Source: Tenacibaculum sp. 190524A02b (GTDB lineage: Bacteria; Bacteroidota; Bacteroidia; Flavobacteriales; Flavobacteriaceae). Taken from it: a stretch of DNA of 64,000 nucleotides. The stretch is taken from NCBI RefSeq assembly GCF_964036645.1, contig NZ_OZ038525.1:558001-622000 (forward strand), in the 5' to 3' direction. The translations under genes were made by a program, and so were the position numbers. Every line of letters begins with the position of its first letter. Positions within the stretch are counted from its first letter, which is position 1. The notes under the pieces are model-generated. The model did no database searches. It was given only the letters and a program-made list of their open reading frames with translations, and was not told the DNA's origin. Shown here one piece after another: positions 36,064-44,895 of this stretch.

Positions 36064-36906
36064 TTATATTAAGGAAGCTTTTATCATTCTATCATTTCCA
36101 AATAGATCTTTCTTTAATTCAATATGCTTAAAACCTTTAATAGCTAGCATTTCAACTGTTTCTTTTCCTAGATATTGATTTATTTCAAAAAACAAAAAAC
36201 CACCTTTTTTGAGATGTTTAGTAGCTAAATCTGCAATTTTCTTATAAAAAATTAAAGGGTTTTTATCCTCAACAAACAAAGCCAAATGAGGTTCATTGTT
36301 TAGAACATTATTTTTAATCTCAGTTTTTTCCAAGTTTCTTACATAAGGAGGATTGGAAACAATTACATCAAATGTATTTGGTAAATTATTAATTTTTAAA
36401 ATATCAGATTCTATAAACTGGATAGAAGTATTATTAATTTTTGCATTTTGTTTCGCTACTTCTAATGCTTTATAAGAAATATCAATGGCACTAACAGTTG
36501 CTTTGGGTAAATGTTTTTTTAGGCTAATAGGAATACAGCCAGTACCAGTACCTATGTCAAGCATATTTGCGTTTTCAATTGTGTCTTTTAAAATCCATTC
36601 AACTAGTTCTTCGGTTTCTGGACGTGGAATCAAAGTATCAGTTGTAACTTTAAAAGTGAGGCCATAAAACTCTGTTTTGCCAAGTATATATTGAATAGGT
36701 TCCTCTTTTAAGAGACGTTCAATAGCTGTGTTGAATAAAATTTGTTTATTCTCAGGTATTTCAAAGTTAGGTTGTAAGGAGTAGTCAATACGATGTAATC
36801 CTAAGTATTCCTCAATTAAATAAAAGAAAAAAGTATCTATTTCTGTTTGTGGATATATAGATATTAGTTGATTGTTAAAAGATATTCTGTATTCCTTTAA
36901 TCTCAT
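36064..36906 (-). CDS. prmC: Peptide chain release factor N5-glutamine methyltransferase
   Basis: 280 residues. N-terminal helical part to about 85 (EPIQYILGKTEFYGL is the PrmC entry motif), then a SAM-dependent methyltransferase with PRPETEELVEW, LDIGTGTGCIPISL and the glutamine-binding NPPY in IVSNPPYVRN (near 185). Methylates the GGQ glutamine of release factors. A GNAT gene lies 28 bp upstream on the same strand, so the two may be co-transcribed. Confidence 0.94.
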   Translation of the reverse strand: MRLKEYRISFNNQLISIYPQTEIDTFFFYLIEEYLGLHRIDYSLQPNFEIPENKQILFNTAIERLLKEEPIQYILGKTEFYGLTFKVTTDTLIPRPETEELVEWILKDTIENANMLDIGTGTGCIPISLKKHLPKATVSAIDISYKALEVAKQNAKINNTSIQFIESDILKINNLPNTFDVIVSNPPYVRNLEKTEIKNNVLNNEPHLALFVEDKNPLIFYKKIADLATKHLKKGGFLFFEINQYLGKETVEMLAIKGFKHIELKKDLFGNDRMIKASLI

Positions 36907-36934
36907 GCTTCAGTTTATATTAATTTAAAACAGT

Positions 36935-37426
36935 TTACAAATCTTTTAACATCCAAACATTACAAGAGTAATGTCCAGTATTTCCCATGGGTTTATCAAT
37001 ATTTAAAAAACCATTCTTTTTATATAAGTTTCGTGCCGCTTCCATATACGGCATAGTTTCTAAATAGCATTTTTCATAACCATTTTTCTTAGCATTTAGT
37101 AAACAATGTTCTATTAATTTTGAGCCGAGCCCTTTTCCTCTTGTAATTGGTAAAAAGTACATTTTTTGAAGCTCACAAACATTACCATCAAAATTATCAA
37201 GCTTAGCATAACCAGCTCCGCCAACTATTTTATTATTGTATTCTACAACATAATAATTAGTGTTTTTTTCTTGATAAGCTTCAAACATAGCGTCGGTAGC
37301 TTCATCCTCATAAGCAGTTCCTACTTTAGGTACACCAAATTCAATGAGAACAGAACGAATAACGGTAGCTATTTGTTTATTATCACCTGGTTTAATATCT
37401 CTAATAATAAAATCAGAAGGAGTCAT
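36935..37426 (-). CDS. GNAT family N-acetyltransferase
   Basis: 163 residues from the ATG at 37426 (MTPSDFIIRDIKPGDN); the frame is open further up but without an ATG and across the divergent promoter. Acetyl-CoA binding motif A is RGKGLGSKLIEHCL after the strand ELQKMYFLP; ETMPYMEAARNLYKKNGF is the usual C-terminal part (Y and GF). Substrate unknown. The start lies 51 bp from the divergent lipoprotein gene, with the promoter between. Confidence 0.85.
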   Translation of the reverse strand: MTPSDFIIRDIKPGDNKQIATVIRSVLIEFGVPKVGTAYEDEATDAMFEAYQEKNTNYYVVEYNNKIVGGAGYAKLDNFDGNVCELQKMYFLPITRGKGLGSKLIEHCLLNAKKNGYEKCYLETMPYMEAARNLYKKNGFLNIDKPMGNTGHYSCNVWMLKDL

Positions 37427-37436
37427 AGGAATATAG

Positions 37437-37444
37437 TATTTTTG
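37437..37444 (+). promoter_or_regulatory. Candidate -7 box for the 37477-41062 operon
   Basis: TATTTTTG fits TAnnTTTG and lies 32 bp before the lipoprotein gene. No good TTTG is found at 19 bp upstream, so confidence is moderate. Confidence 0.4.
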
Positions 37445-37476
37445 CGAGAGCAAATTACCAAAAAACAATTATACAA

Positions 37477-37938
37477 ATGAAAAATGTTATCTGTTTTTTA
37501 TCCGTTATATTCTTAGTGAGTTGTACAGTGAAAGAAAAGCCTATTTTTTTAAAAGTAGATGATGTTGAGTTTTTATCAATGAGAGCAGATACCTTAAAAA
37601 TAGGTGCAAACGCTTATTTTGGAAACCCTAATGATATTGGAGGGAAGATAGCAACAGATGGAATAAAGGTAATTGTTGATGGAGTAGAAGTTGCAGAAGT
37701 ATTTTCAGAAGAGTTTAAAGTACCTGCAAAAAAAGAGTTTGCTCTACCTTTAAAGGTAGTAATTCCTACTAAAAAAGTTTTTGAAAATAACAAGAATGGA
37801 GTTTTAGGAGGGATTATTTCTTCTTTGTTAAGTCAGCGTTTAAAAATTCAATTGAAAGGAGATTTAAAGTACAAAGTTTTAGGCTTTTCTCATACGTATA
37901 CTATTGATAAAACAGAGGAATTAAAAATTAAATTGTAA
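37477..37938 (+). CDS. LEA14-like lipoprotein
   Basis: 153 residues with lipoprotein signal (FLSVIFLVSC, Cys15). The mature part reads as a single LEA2/WHy-type beta sandwich: LKIGANAYFGNPNDIGGKI near 46-60, then DGVEVAEVFSEEFKVPAKKEFALPLKV. Such proteins are periplasmic or outer-membrane anchored, and implicated in desiccation tolerance only in plants; the bacterial role is unknown. First gene of a tight series reaching to 41062 (gaps 3, -8, 1, -1 bp). Confidence 0.72.
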   Translation: MKNVICFLSVIFLVSCTVKEKPIFLKVDDVEFLSMRADTLKIGANAYFGNPNDIGGKIATDGIKVIVDGVEVAEVFSEEFKVPAKKEFALPLKVVIPTKKVFENNKNGVLGGIISSLLSQRLKIQLKGDLKYKVLGFSHTYTIDKTEELKIKL

Positions 37939-37941
37939 AGC

Positions 37942-38988
37942 TTGAATCACGAAAAATATATCCAAAGGTGTTTACAGTTAGCTAAAAATGGTATTGGAAC
38001 TACTAGGCCAAATCCATCAGTAGGAGCTGTTATTGTTTATGATAATAAAATAATAGGAGAAGGATATACAAGTCCCTATGGAGGACCGCATGCGGAAGTC
38101 AATGCAATAAATTCGGTTAAGAACCAAGACTTACTAAAAAAATCAACAATTTATGTAACACTTGAGCCATGCTCACATCATGGAAAAACACCACCTTGTG
38201 CAGATTTAATTATAGAAAAAAAAATTCCTAAAGTAGTTATAGGCTGTTTGGATACAAATTCATTAGTGGCAGGAAAAGGAATTGAACGATTGAAGAAAGC
38301 AGGGTGTAATGTTGTTGTAGGTGTTTTAGAAGAAGAGTGTTTCAACCAACATAAAAGGTTTTTTGCCGTTCAAAATAAGCAGAGACCATATATAATTTTA
38401 AAATGGGCAGAATCTAAAGATGGATTTATAGCGCCTGAAACCAAAGATAGTAGAAATCCGGTTTGGATATCTAATTCTTATTCTCAGCAATTAGTACATA
38501 AATTTAGAGCTGAAGAACATGCAATATTAGTGGGAACAAATACAGTTTTAGATGATAACCCTAAGTTGAATGTGCGTAGTTGGTATGGTAATAATCCTGT
38601 GCGAATTATTCTAGATAGAGAGTTAAAAATCCCTAAAAACAGTAATGTTTTTGATGCTAGTATAAAGACAATTGTTTTAAAGCAGATTGATAAAGAGAAT
38701 AATTTAAGTTTGTCAGAAAAGATAATTGTTGAATCTATTGATTTTGCACAAGAATTGTCTAATCAAATATGTGAAGTTTTACAAAAATATAAAATACAAT
38801 CTGTGATTATTGAAGGAGGAAGGCAAACTATTCAAACTTTTATAGATGCTAATTTATGGGATGAAGCTTACGTTTTTATTGGAAATAGTAAACTAAAAAA
38901 AGGAGTTGAGAAGCCTAATATTTCAGCTTTACAAATAGAAGAGAAAAAAATAGATAACGACATATTAAGAATATATAAGAATGATTAA
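37942..38988 (+). CDS. ribD: Riboflavin biosynthesis deaminase/reductase RibD, TTG start
   Basis: 348 residues. Starts at TTG 37942 (reading MNHEKYIQRC), since a stop codon lies just upstream and no ATG fits. The deaminase domain has the zinc motifs HAEVNAI (near 51) and PCSHHGKTPPCADLI (near 76). The C-terminal reductase domain (from about 148: RPYIILKWAESKDGFIA) has a VGTNTVLDDNPKLNVR segment. Two steps of riboflavin synthesis. The TTG start is unusual for the neighbourhood and may keep expression low. Overlaps the next gene by 8 bp. Confidence 0.93.
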   Translation: MNHEKYIQRCLQLAKNGIGTTRPNPSVGAVIVYDNKIIGEGYTSPYGGPHAEVNAINSVKNQDLLKKSTIYVTLEPCSHHGKTPPCADLIIEKKIPKVVIGCLDTNSLVAGKGIERLKKAGCNVVVGVLEEECFNQHKRFFAVQNKQRPYIILKWAESKDGFIAPETKDSRNPVWISNSYSQQLVHKFRAEEHAILVGTNTVLDDNPKLNVRSWYGNNPVRIILDRELKIPKNSNVFDASIKTIVLKQIDKENNLSLSEKIIVESIDFAQELSNQICEVLQKYKIQSVIIEGGRQTIQTFIDANLWDEAYVFIGNSKLKKGVEKPNISALQIEEKKIDNDILRIYKND

Positions 38989-39589
38989 AAATATCATTTT
39001 CGATTTTGGAGACGTGTTTATCAATCTTGATAAACAGGCTACCTATAAAGAATTAGAGAAACTTGGGGTTACGGAAGTATCAGATGAAATGATGCAGGTT
39101 TATTATAAGTATGAAATGGGATTACTATCTACTGATGAGTTTGTAACTTTTTTTCATGATAAATTCAATTTGGATAAGCAAAGTTTGGTTAATGCATGGA
39201 ATGCTATTCTTTTAGATTTTCCTTTACATAGACTTGAGTTTTTAAAAGAGTTAGCAGAAAACAAACAATACCGTTTGTTTTTATTAAGTAATACAAATGA
39301 TTTACATATTACTTGGATACAAAATGATTGGGGACAAAAACTATATAATGAGTTTAAAAACTGTTTTGAAAAATTTTATTTGTCACATGAAATTCATTTA
39401 AGAAAACCTAATCAGGATATTTATGAATTTGTTTTAGAAGAAAATGAATTAAAAGCAGAAGAGACTTTTTTTATAGATGATACAGAAGAAAATACGTTAG
39501 CTGCTAAAGATTTAGGGATAAAAATATGGAATATCATTCCTGGTGAAGAAGATGTGACTAAATTATTAGATAGAAAAGAGTTTTTATAA
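38981..39589 (+). CDS. HAD family hydrolase
   Basis: 202 residues of the HAD-IA type. Motif I is IIFDFGDVFINLD (Asp8, Asp10-position is Gly-Asp, so FGDV rather than DxDxT-like; usual in the YihX/GD subgroup), motif II LFLLSNTND, motif III Lys in LSHEIHLRKPNQDIY, motif IV FFIDDTEEN. Likely a sugar phosphatase or epoxide-hydrolase-like phosphatase. Start overlaps ribD by 8 bp, which raises the possibility that it serves as the dephosphorylating step of riboflavin synthesis; that step uses HAD enzymes in other bacteria. This is inference. Confidence 0.82.
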   Translation: MIKNIIFDFGDVFINLDKQATYKELEKLGVTEVSDEMMQVYYKYEMGLLSTDEFVTFFHDKFNLDKQSLVNAWNAILLDFPLHRLEFLKELAENKQYRLFLLSNTNDLHITWIQNDWGQKLYNEFKNCFEKFYLSHEIHLRKPNQDIYEFVLEENELKAEETFFIDDTEENTLAAKDLGIKIWNIIPGEEDVTKLLDRKEFL

Positions 39590-39590
39590 T

Positions 39591-40451
39591 ATGATATACT
39601 TAATATTAAGTATAGTTTTTTCAACTTCATTATTTGTAATATTTAAGTATTTCAATGTTTTTAAGGTAAATACATTACAAGCAATAGTTGTCAACTATAT
39701 CGTGGCATTTGTTTTAGGGATATTTTCTGCAGGTGCATATACAAAATTAGCAACAATTAATGCTCAACCTTGGATGTACGGAGCAGTCGTTTTAGGTTTT
39801 CTATTCGTGACTATATTTTTTGTAATGGCAAAAACAGCACAAAATAATGGGGTCTCAGTAGCTTCCATAGCAGGGAAAATGTCGGTAGTAGTTCCTATTG
39901 TTTTTGGAATAGTATTATACAATGAAAGTATTACCATACTTAAAGTTTTAGGAATATTAATAGCTTTAATAGCAGTATACTTATCTTCTGTAAAAGAAGA
40001 AAGGTCAAATACAAAAGCAGGAATTGTTTTACCAATACTTTTGTTTCTAGGGTCAGGGATAATTGATACTACAATAAAATATGTTGAAACTAATTTTGTT
40101 CCAGAGGATGGTGTTGATTTTTTTTCAGGTAGTTTATTTGGTTTTGCAGCTTTTTTTGGAATAGTAATTCTGTTAGGGAAACAGTTTGTCGTTAAAGAAA
40201 AACTTGAAGTTAAAAGTGTTTTAGCTGGGCTTGTATTAGGGGTTCCGAATTACTATTCTATAGTATTTTTAATAAAAGCACTTCAAAATAAAAACTTTGA
40301 AAGCTCTACATTATTTACTATTAATAATGTAGGGGTTGTAATATTTTCCACAGTAGTTGGACTTTTATTATTTAGAGAAAATTTTAGTACAAAGAATAAG
40401 ATAGGAGTAGGTTTAGCTATTCTGGGAATTATACTAGTAACCATTGCTTAA
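39591..40451 (+). CDS. EamA/DMT family transporter
   Basis: 286 residues with about ten hydrophobic segments in two repeats (IVFSTSLFVIFKYF at the start; SIAGKMSVVVPIVFGIVLY near 95; ILIALIAVYLSS near 125; second half from about 145 ending in GVGLAILGIILVTIA). These are the marks of the drug/metabolite transporter superfamily. Substrate cannot be deduced; being within the riboflavin series, a role with a flavin precursor is possible but unproven. Shares its stop with the next start (1 bp). Confidence 0.82.
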   Translation: MIYLILSIVFSTSLFVIFKYFNVFKVNTLQAIVVNYIVAFVLGIFSAGAYTKLATINAQPWMYGAVVLGFLFVTIFFVMAKTAQNNGVSVASIAGKMSVVVPIVFGIVLYNESITILKVLGILIALIAVYLSSVKEERSNTKAGIVLPILLFLGSGIIDTTIKYVETNFVPEDGVDFFSGSLFGFAAFFGIVILLGKQFVVKEKLEVKSVLAGLVLGVPNYYSIVFLIKALQNKNFESSTLFTINNVGVVIFSTVVGLLLFRENFSTKNKIGVGLAILGIILVTIA

Positions 40452-41062
40452 TGAGTGATATAAAAGACACATATAAAACAATTACAAATCCATCTAAAGA
40501 AACGTTATTTAAAGATAGGAACAGTAAGTTTTTTGGGTATGCTTTCCCAGTTTTTTCAGAAGATGATGTAAAACAACGATTAGAGGAGCTTAGAAAGTTA
40601 CATCATACAGCAAGACATCATTGCTATGCATGGCAAATAGGAACGGAAAGTATAAGATTTAGAGCAAATGATGATGGAGAGCCAAGTAATTCAGCAGGAC
40701 AACCTATTTATGGACAAATCCAAGCATTTGATTTAACAAATGTGTTAATTGTTTCAGTACGTTATTTTGGAGGGACTAAACTTGGGGTTGGAGGTTTGAT
40801 AAATGCATATAGATCCTCAGCTAAATTGGCTATTGAAGCTTCTGAAATTGTAGAAAAGACAATTGATGTTCATTTCAAATTATTGTTTGGATACGATATG
40901 ATGAATAAAGTTCAGAGAATTATTAAGGAAAGAAGCTTAAGTATTATTAATCAAAAATTAGAGTTAGATTGTGAGTATATAATTTCTGTTAGAAAAAAAG
41001 AGGCTGAAGTAATTTTTAATGTTTTTGATTCTCTTTTTAAAGTTGAAATAAAGAAAGTATAG
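40451..41062 (+). CDS. IMPACT/YigZ family protein
   Basis: 203 residues. The UPF0029 N-terminal domain signature is clear: RHHCYAWQIG, RFRANDDGEPSNSAGQPI, VLIVSVRYFGGTKLGVGGL. The C-terminal domain (about 135-200) is of the short DUF1949 type. Family members are linked to regulation of translation or peptidase-like activity, but the molecular role is not settled. Last gene of the series from 37477. Confidence 0.88.
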   Translation: MSDIKDTYKTITNPSKETLFKDRNSKFFGYAFPVFSEDDVKQRLEELRKLHHTARHHCYAWQIGTESIRFRANDDGEPSNSAGQPIYGQIQAFDLTNVLIVSVRYFGGTKLGVGGLINAYRSSAKLAIEASEIVEKTIDVHFKLLFGYDMMNKVQRIIKERSLSIINQKLELDCEYIISVRKKEAEVIFNVFDSLFKVEIKKV

Positions 41063-41113
41063 CTTACCTAATTACTTATTGAGTTAATGTTAGGATAAAT
41101 GACTAATAATCCG

Positions 41114-41121
41114 TACATTTG
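41114..41121 (+). promoter_or_regulatory. Candidate -7 box of rpsA with long leader
   Basis: TACATTTG at 41114-41121 predicts a leader of about 115 nt before rpsA, longer than its neighbours have. No good TTTG at the expected distance. The leader could hold an autoregulatory site for S1. Confidence 0.45.
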
Positions 41122-41242
41122 CACGCCTTTTTGCGAGAACAGATTAAAAAAAGGTAAAAAGAATTATAATAAGTTTAATTTCTCTTAGCGTTAGTGTCGT
41201 TAAAAATCTGGCTAACAAAAAGATACAAAATTTTATTCAGAC

Positions 41243-43012
41243 ATGTCTGAAGAAACAAAAAAAACAGCAGAAGCTGTAAATCCAGCAGAATTTTTAGCAA
41301 CTTTTAACTGGCATAAATACGAAGAAGGTATTGATGAAGTTGATGAGTCTAAATTAAAAGAATTTGAAAAGGCCTTAGAAGGTACAGTAGGTTTTGTAAA
41401 TGAGCGTGATGTAATTGAAGGATTAGTAGTTCGTATTACTGATCGTGATGCTATTATTGATATCAACTCTAAGTCAGAAGGTGTAATTTCTTTAAATGAG
41501 TTCCGTTACAACCCAAATTTAGCTGTTGGAGATAAAGTAGAAGTATTAGTTGATAAAAGAGAAGATTCTTCTGGTCAATTAGTATTATCTCACAAAAAAG
41601 CGCGTGTAATCAAAGCTTGGGATCGTGTTAATAATGCACACGAAACTGGAGAAATCGTTAATGGTTTTGTTAAGTGTAGAACACGTGGAGGTATGATTGT
41701 AGATGTATTTGGTATTGAAGCTTTCTTACCAGGTTCTCAAATCGACGTGAAGCCTATCCGTGATTACGATCAATATGTTGAAAAAACTATGGAATTCAAG
41801 GTTGTTAAGATTAACCATGAATTTAAGAACGTAGTTGTATCTCATAAAGCGTTAATTGAAGCTGATTTAGAAGATCAAAAACGTGAAATTATCGGTCAAT
41901 TAGAAAAAGGACAAGTATTAGAAGGAGTTGTTAAGAATGTAACTTCTTATGGTGTATTTGTTGACTTAGGTGGTGTTGACGGATTAATTCATATTACTGA
42001 TTTATCTTGGTCTCGTATCAACCATCCAAATGAAGTTGTTGAGTTAGATCAAAAATTAAACGTTGTAATTTTAGACTTTGATGATAACAAGTCAAGAATT
42101 CAATTAGGATTAAAGCAATTATCTGCTCACCCATGGGAAGCATTAAATCCAGAATTAAAAGTTGGAGATACTGTTAAAGGTAAAGTAGTTGTTTTAGCTG
42201 ATTATGGAGCATTTGTAGAAGTTGAAGATGGAGTAGAAGGTTTAATCCACGTATCTGAAATGTCTTGGTCTACGCACTTACGTTCAGCTCAAGATTTTGT
42301 AACAGTTGGAGATGAAGTAGAGGCTCAAATCTTAACATTAGATCGCGAGGAGCGTAAAATGTCTTTAGGTATGAAGCAATTACACCCAGATCCTTGGACT
42401 GATATTACAACTAAATACCCAGTTGGTTCTAAGCATTCAGGAACAGTTCGTAATTATACTAATTTTGGTGTATTTATTGAATTAGAAGAAGGAATTGATG
42501 GATTAGTATATATTTCTGATTTATCTTGGACTAAGAAAATTAAGCACCCATCTGATTTTGTAACAGTTGGTGATAAGTTAGAGGTTCAAGTATTAGAACT
42601 AGATGTTGAAAACCGTAAGTTAAACTTAGGTCATAAGCAAACTCAAGATAATCCATGGGATGCTCATGAAACAACTTATGCTATCGGATCTGTTCATGAA
42701 GGTACTGTAAAAGAGAAGAATGATAAAGGAGCTACAGTTGCTTTTGCTGATGGAGTAGAGGCTTTTGCACCGTCTCGTTATTTAGATAAAGAAGAAGGTG
42801 GAAAGTTAGGAAAAGGTGAAACTGTTAAATTCCAAGTAGTAGAATTTAGCAAGGAATACCGTAGAATTGTTGTTTCTCACTCGTCTATCTTTAGAGAAGA
42901 AGAGCAAAGAAATGTTAAAGCTGCGGCTAAAAAAGCTCAAGAGGTAGAAAAAACTACTTTAGGAGATATTGGAGGCTTAGCAGAGTTAAAGAAAAAGATG
43001 GAAGGAAAATAA
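41243..43012 (+). CDS. rpsA: 30S ribosomal protein S1
   Basis: 589 residues with six S1 repeats, beginning about 55, 135, 225, 310, 398 and 483. The best preserved are GVVKNVTSYGVFVDLGGVDG, GKVVVLADYGAFVEVEDGVEG and GTVRNYTNFGVFIELEEGIDG. The last (GTVKEKNDKGATVAFADGVE) is diverged, as usual. N-terminal extension of about 50 residues and a Lys/Glu/Ala tail. Binds mRNA on the small ribosomal subunit; in Bacteroidetes, where Shine-Dalgarno use is low, it is expected to be central in initiation. Codon use is strongly biased, as in highly expressed genes. Confidence 0.96.
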   Translation: MSEETKKTAEAVNPAEFLATFNWHKYEEGIDEVDESKLKEFEKALEGTVGFVNERDVIEGLVVRITDRDAIIDINSKSEGVISLNEFRYNPNLAVGDKVEVLVDKREDSSGQLVLSHKKARVIKAWDRVNNAHETGEIVNGFVKCRTRGGMIVDVFGIEAFLPGSQIDVKPIRDYDQYVEKTMEFKVVKINHEFKNVVVSHKALIEADLEDQKREIIGQLEKGQVLEGVVKNVTSYGVFVDLGGVDGLIHITDLSWSRINHPNEVVELDQKLNVVILDFDDNKSRIQLGLKQLSAHPWEALNPELKVGDTVKGKVVVLADYGAFVEVEDGVEGLIHVSEMSWSTHLRSAQDFVTVGDEVEAQILTLDREERKMSLGMKQLHPDPWTDITTKYPVGSKHSGTVRNYTNFGVFIELEEGIDGLVYISDLSWTKKIKHPSDFVTVGDKLEVQVLELDVENRKLNLGHKQTQDNPWDAHETTYAIGSVHEGTVKEKNDKGATVAFADGVEAFAPSRYLDKEEGGKLGKGETVKFQVVEFSKEYRRIVVSHSSIFREEEQRNVKAAAKKAQEVEKTTLGDIGGLAELKKKMEGK

Positions 43013-43335
43013 AAATCCATTTTACAATCTATAAAAAAACCCGTTGTTTTACAACGGGTTTTTTGTTGTTTTGAAAAGTTTTCAAAAAACATTAGCGATT
43101 TCTGTTTTTTTATAAAAAAAATGATTAAATTTATAAGTAGCTGCTAACCAATATCTTTGGAATATTATGCTGAAAAGAATCCTTGTATTAATTTTTAACC
43201 AGTTTTGACTTAATGAAAAATAAACAATAACGAAAAATACTAGTTAGAATTTTACTCGTTTATCTTGTCTGAAAATATAAAGTTTAAAAGTTTCATCCCC
43301 CCATCCCCCCAGTTTAACTTAAAAACTTATATCTA
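43013..43335. other. Intergenic region with a tandem C-rich octamer
   Basis: Apart from the rpsA terminator the 323 bp hold a TATCTTTG box (43152-43159) and, 25 bp before the next gene, two adjacent copies of ATCCCCCC (43295-43302, 43303-43310). On the minus strand this is a G-rich tract. No gene or RNA is seen. Confidence 0.5.
43038..43066 (+). terminator. Terminator of rpsA
   Basis: AACCCGTTGT / ACAACGGGTT (43039-43048, 43051-43060) with T run. Confidence 0.85.
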
Positions 43336-44739
43336 ATGAAAAGAGCAAGAAATTTATTTGTGATACTGTTAATTTTGTGCAGTATCCAGATTTTCCCCCA
43401 AGGAGAAATTCAACAGTTGTTAGAAGAAGAAAAGCTAAAATTAAATGAAGTAGAAGATTATGTCAGTAAAAATTTTATTTCCTTACCTAGGTGTATTGAA
43501 TCTAAAAATTATATTGACAATGGAAAAGGGCTAGGACTTAATCAAAGTCATATACCTATTGATAATGGTGAAATTTACGTTTTTAACATTTATTTTCACA
43601 TTTTAAATGAAAACGGAGGCTCTAGGTCATTTCCAATTTCAGAAGATGATATTCAAGAAGCTGTTGCTATTTTGAATAAAACATTTAATCCGTTCAAGAT
43701 ATTTTTTAAATATCAAGGACATGGAAATATAGATAGCACATGGCGTTCTGTAGTGTACTTAAGAGGAAGAAGAACTTTTGGTCAATTAGTAGATTATGCC
43801 AAAAGTCTTAATGTTTATAAGGAGAATAGTTTAAACATCTTCATAGCTTCAACTATCCGTTATAGCCAATATGATGATTCACCTCTTGTTGGGATTGCAG
43901 ATAAACCAGGTACCAACTCAGTTATAGAAGATGAATACTTATTAACTTCTAGTTTACCTCATGAGGTTGCTCATAATTTTCTATTACATCATACACATTA
44001 TAGGTCAACAAGTGAAAATTGTGATTTGGTTGTTCAGAATGATTTGGTAGATGACACAAGGCCTTCTCTAATATACAAAGCTGCTGAAATAGGAAGTGAT
44101 TGTATAACATATACAGGGAATAAATCAAAAACTAAATGCGGAATTGATTATTCGTATTTACCAACCAATAATTTTATGAGTGCAAATATTTTGCCTTGTA
44201 GATCTCTTAAGAATGCGATGTTTACAAAAGGTCAAGGTGATAGAATGAGAAAAATAATAAAAGAAAGAATGCAGACAGACTATAATAGAGTTTTAGGGAC
44301 AGTTGAAAGTCTTTATGAACCATATAATAAGCGAAAAAATCAGACTTTTATGAGTATAAAGGGGAATACTTTAAAGTATCAAAAAGGATTTGACTATCAG
44401 TTTGTAGATTGTAATGATTATAATACGATTTTTGAGTCCTATTCATCTAAAGAGTTAGTTCAGAATCATCCATATTATACAGCTGTAAAAATATTGCAAT
44501 TATCAAAAGAAAAAGCATATAACTGTAATTTTCCAGAGAATAAAAAATATGTTTCAGGAGTCGTGTTGAGTTTTGGTGCTACAATTTCTAATCATTATAA
44601 GTTAAAAGATTTAAGTGAAGTTGAACTGTATAACCCAACAATGATTATGAAAAACCTCCCTAAAGGGTTCAACCTAGTAAAAACTGTTTGTATTGAAGGT
44701 AAAGAAGAAAAAAAGTTAGTGTATAAACTAGATAATTAA
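43336..44739 (+). CDS. Secreted metzincin-like zinc metallopeptidase
   Basis: 467 residues with signal peptide (about 1-20). The zinc site HEVAHNFLLHH (His209, Glu210, His213, His219) has the HExxHxxxxxH spacing of metzincins, but Leu216 takes the place of the usual Gly. NNFMSAN about 55 residues later is the probable Met-turn. General layout (VNIYFHIL..., ISEDDIQEAVAILN, a zinc site around 210) resembles the M43 pappalysin-like family common in flavobacteria. No type IX sorting domain is visible, so it may stay periplasmic. Terminator follows at 44767-44793. Confidence 0.7.
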   Translation: MKRARNLFVILLILCSIQIFPQGEIQQLLEEEKLKLNEVEDYVSKNFISLPRCIESKNYIDNGKGLGLNQSHIPIDNGEIYVFNIYFHILNENGGSRSFPISEDDIQEAVAILNKTFNPFKIFFKYQGHGNIDSTWRSVVYLRGRRTFGQLVDYAKSLNVYKENSLNIFIASTIRYSQYDDSPLVGIADKPGTNSVIEDEYLLTSSLPHEVAHNFLLHHTHYRSTSENCDLVVQNDLVDDTRPSLIYKAAEIGSDCITYTGNKSKTKCGIDYSYLPTNNFMSANILPCRSLKNAMFTKGQGDRMRKIIKERMQTDYNRVLGTVESLYEPYNKRKNQTFMSIKGNTLKYQKGFDYQFVDCNDYNTIFESYSSKELVQNHPYYTAVKILQLSKEKAYNCNFPENKKYVSGVVLSFGATISNHYKLKDLSEVELYNPTMIMKNLPKGFNLVKTVCIEGKEEKKLVYKLDN

Positions 44740-44766
44740 TAGTTTAAACAAAGTCATTTATAAAAA

Positions 44767-44795
44767 AAAACGTTGTACTTCCAACGTTTTTTTTA
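44767..44795 (+). terminator. Terminator after the metallopeptidase gene
   Basis: AAAACGTTG (44767-44775) / CAACGTTTT (44782-44790) with T run. Confidence 0.75.
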
Positions 44796-44895
44796 TATCT
44801 GTTATAATGTAACAAAAGTTACATCATATTAAACAAATTGTGATTCCAGATTCTTAGAATACTATTATATTTGTTATAAATTTTAAGAAGTTAAT

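Noticed and set aside
37427..37468. N-terminal extension of the GNAT protein
   Set aside because: Non-ATG start and reaching into the divergent promoter region; the ATG at 37426 gives the usual GNAT length.
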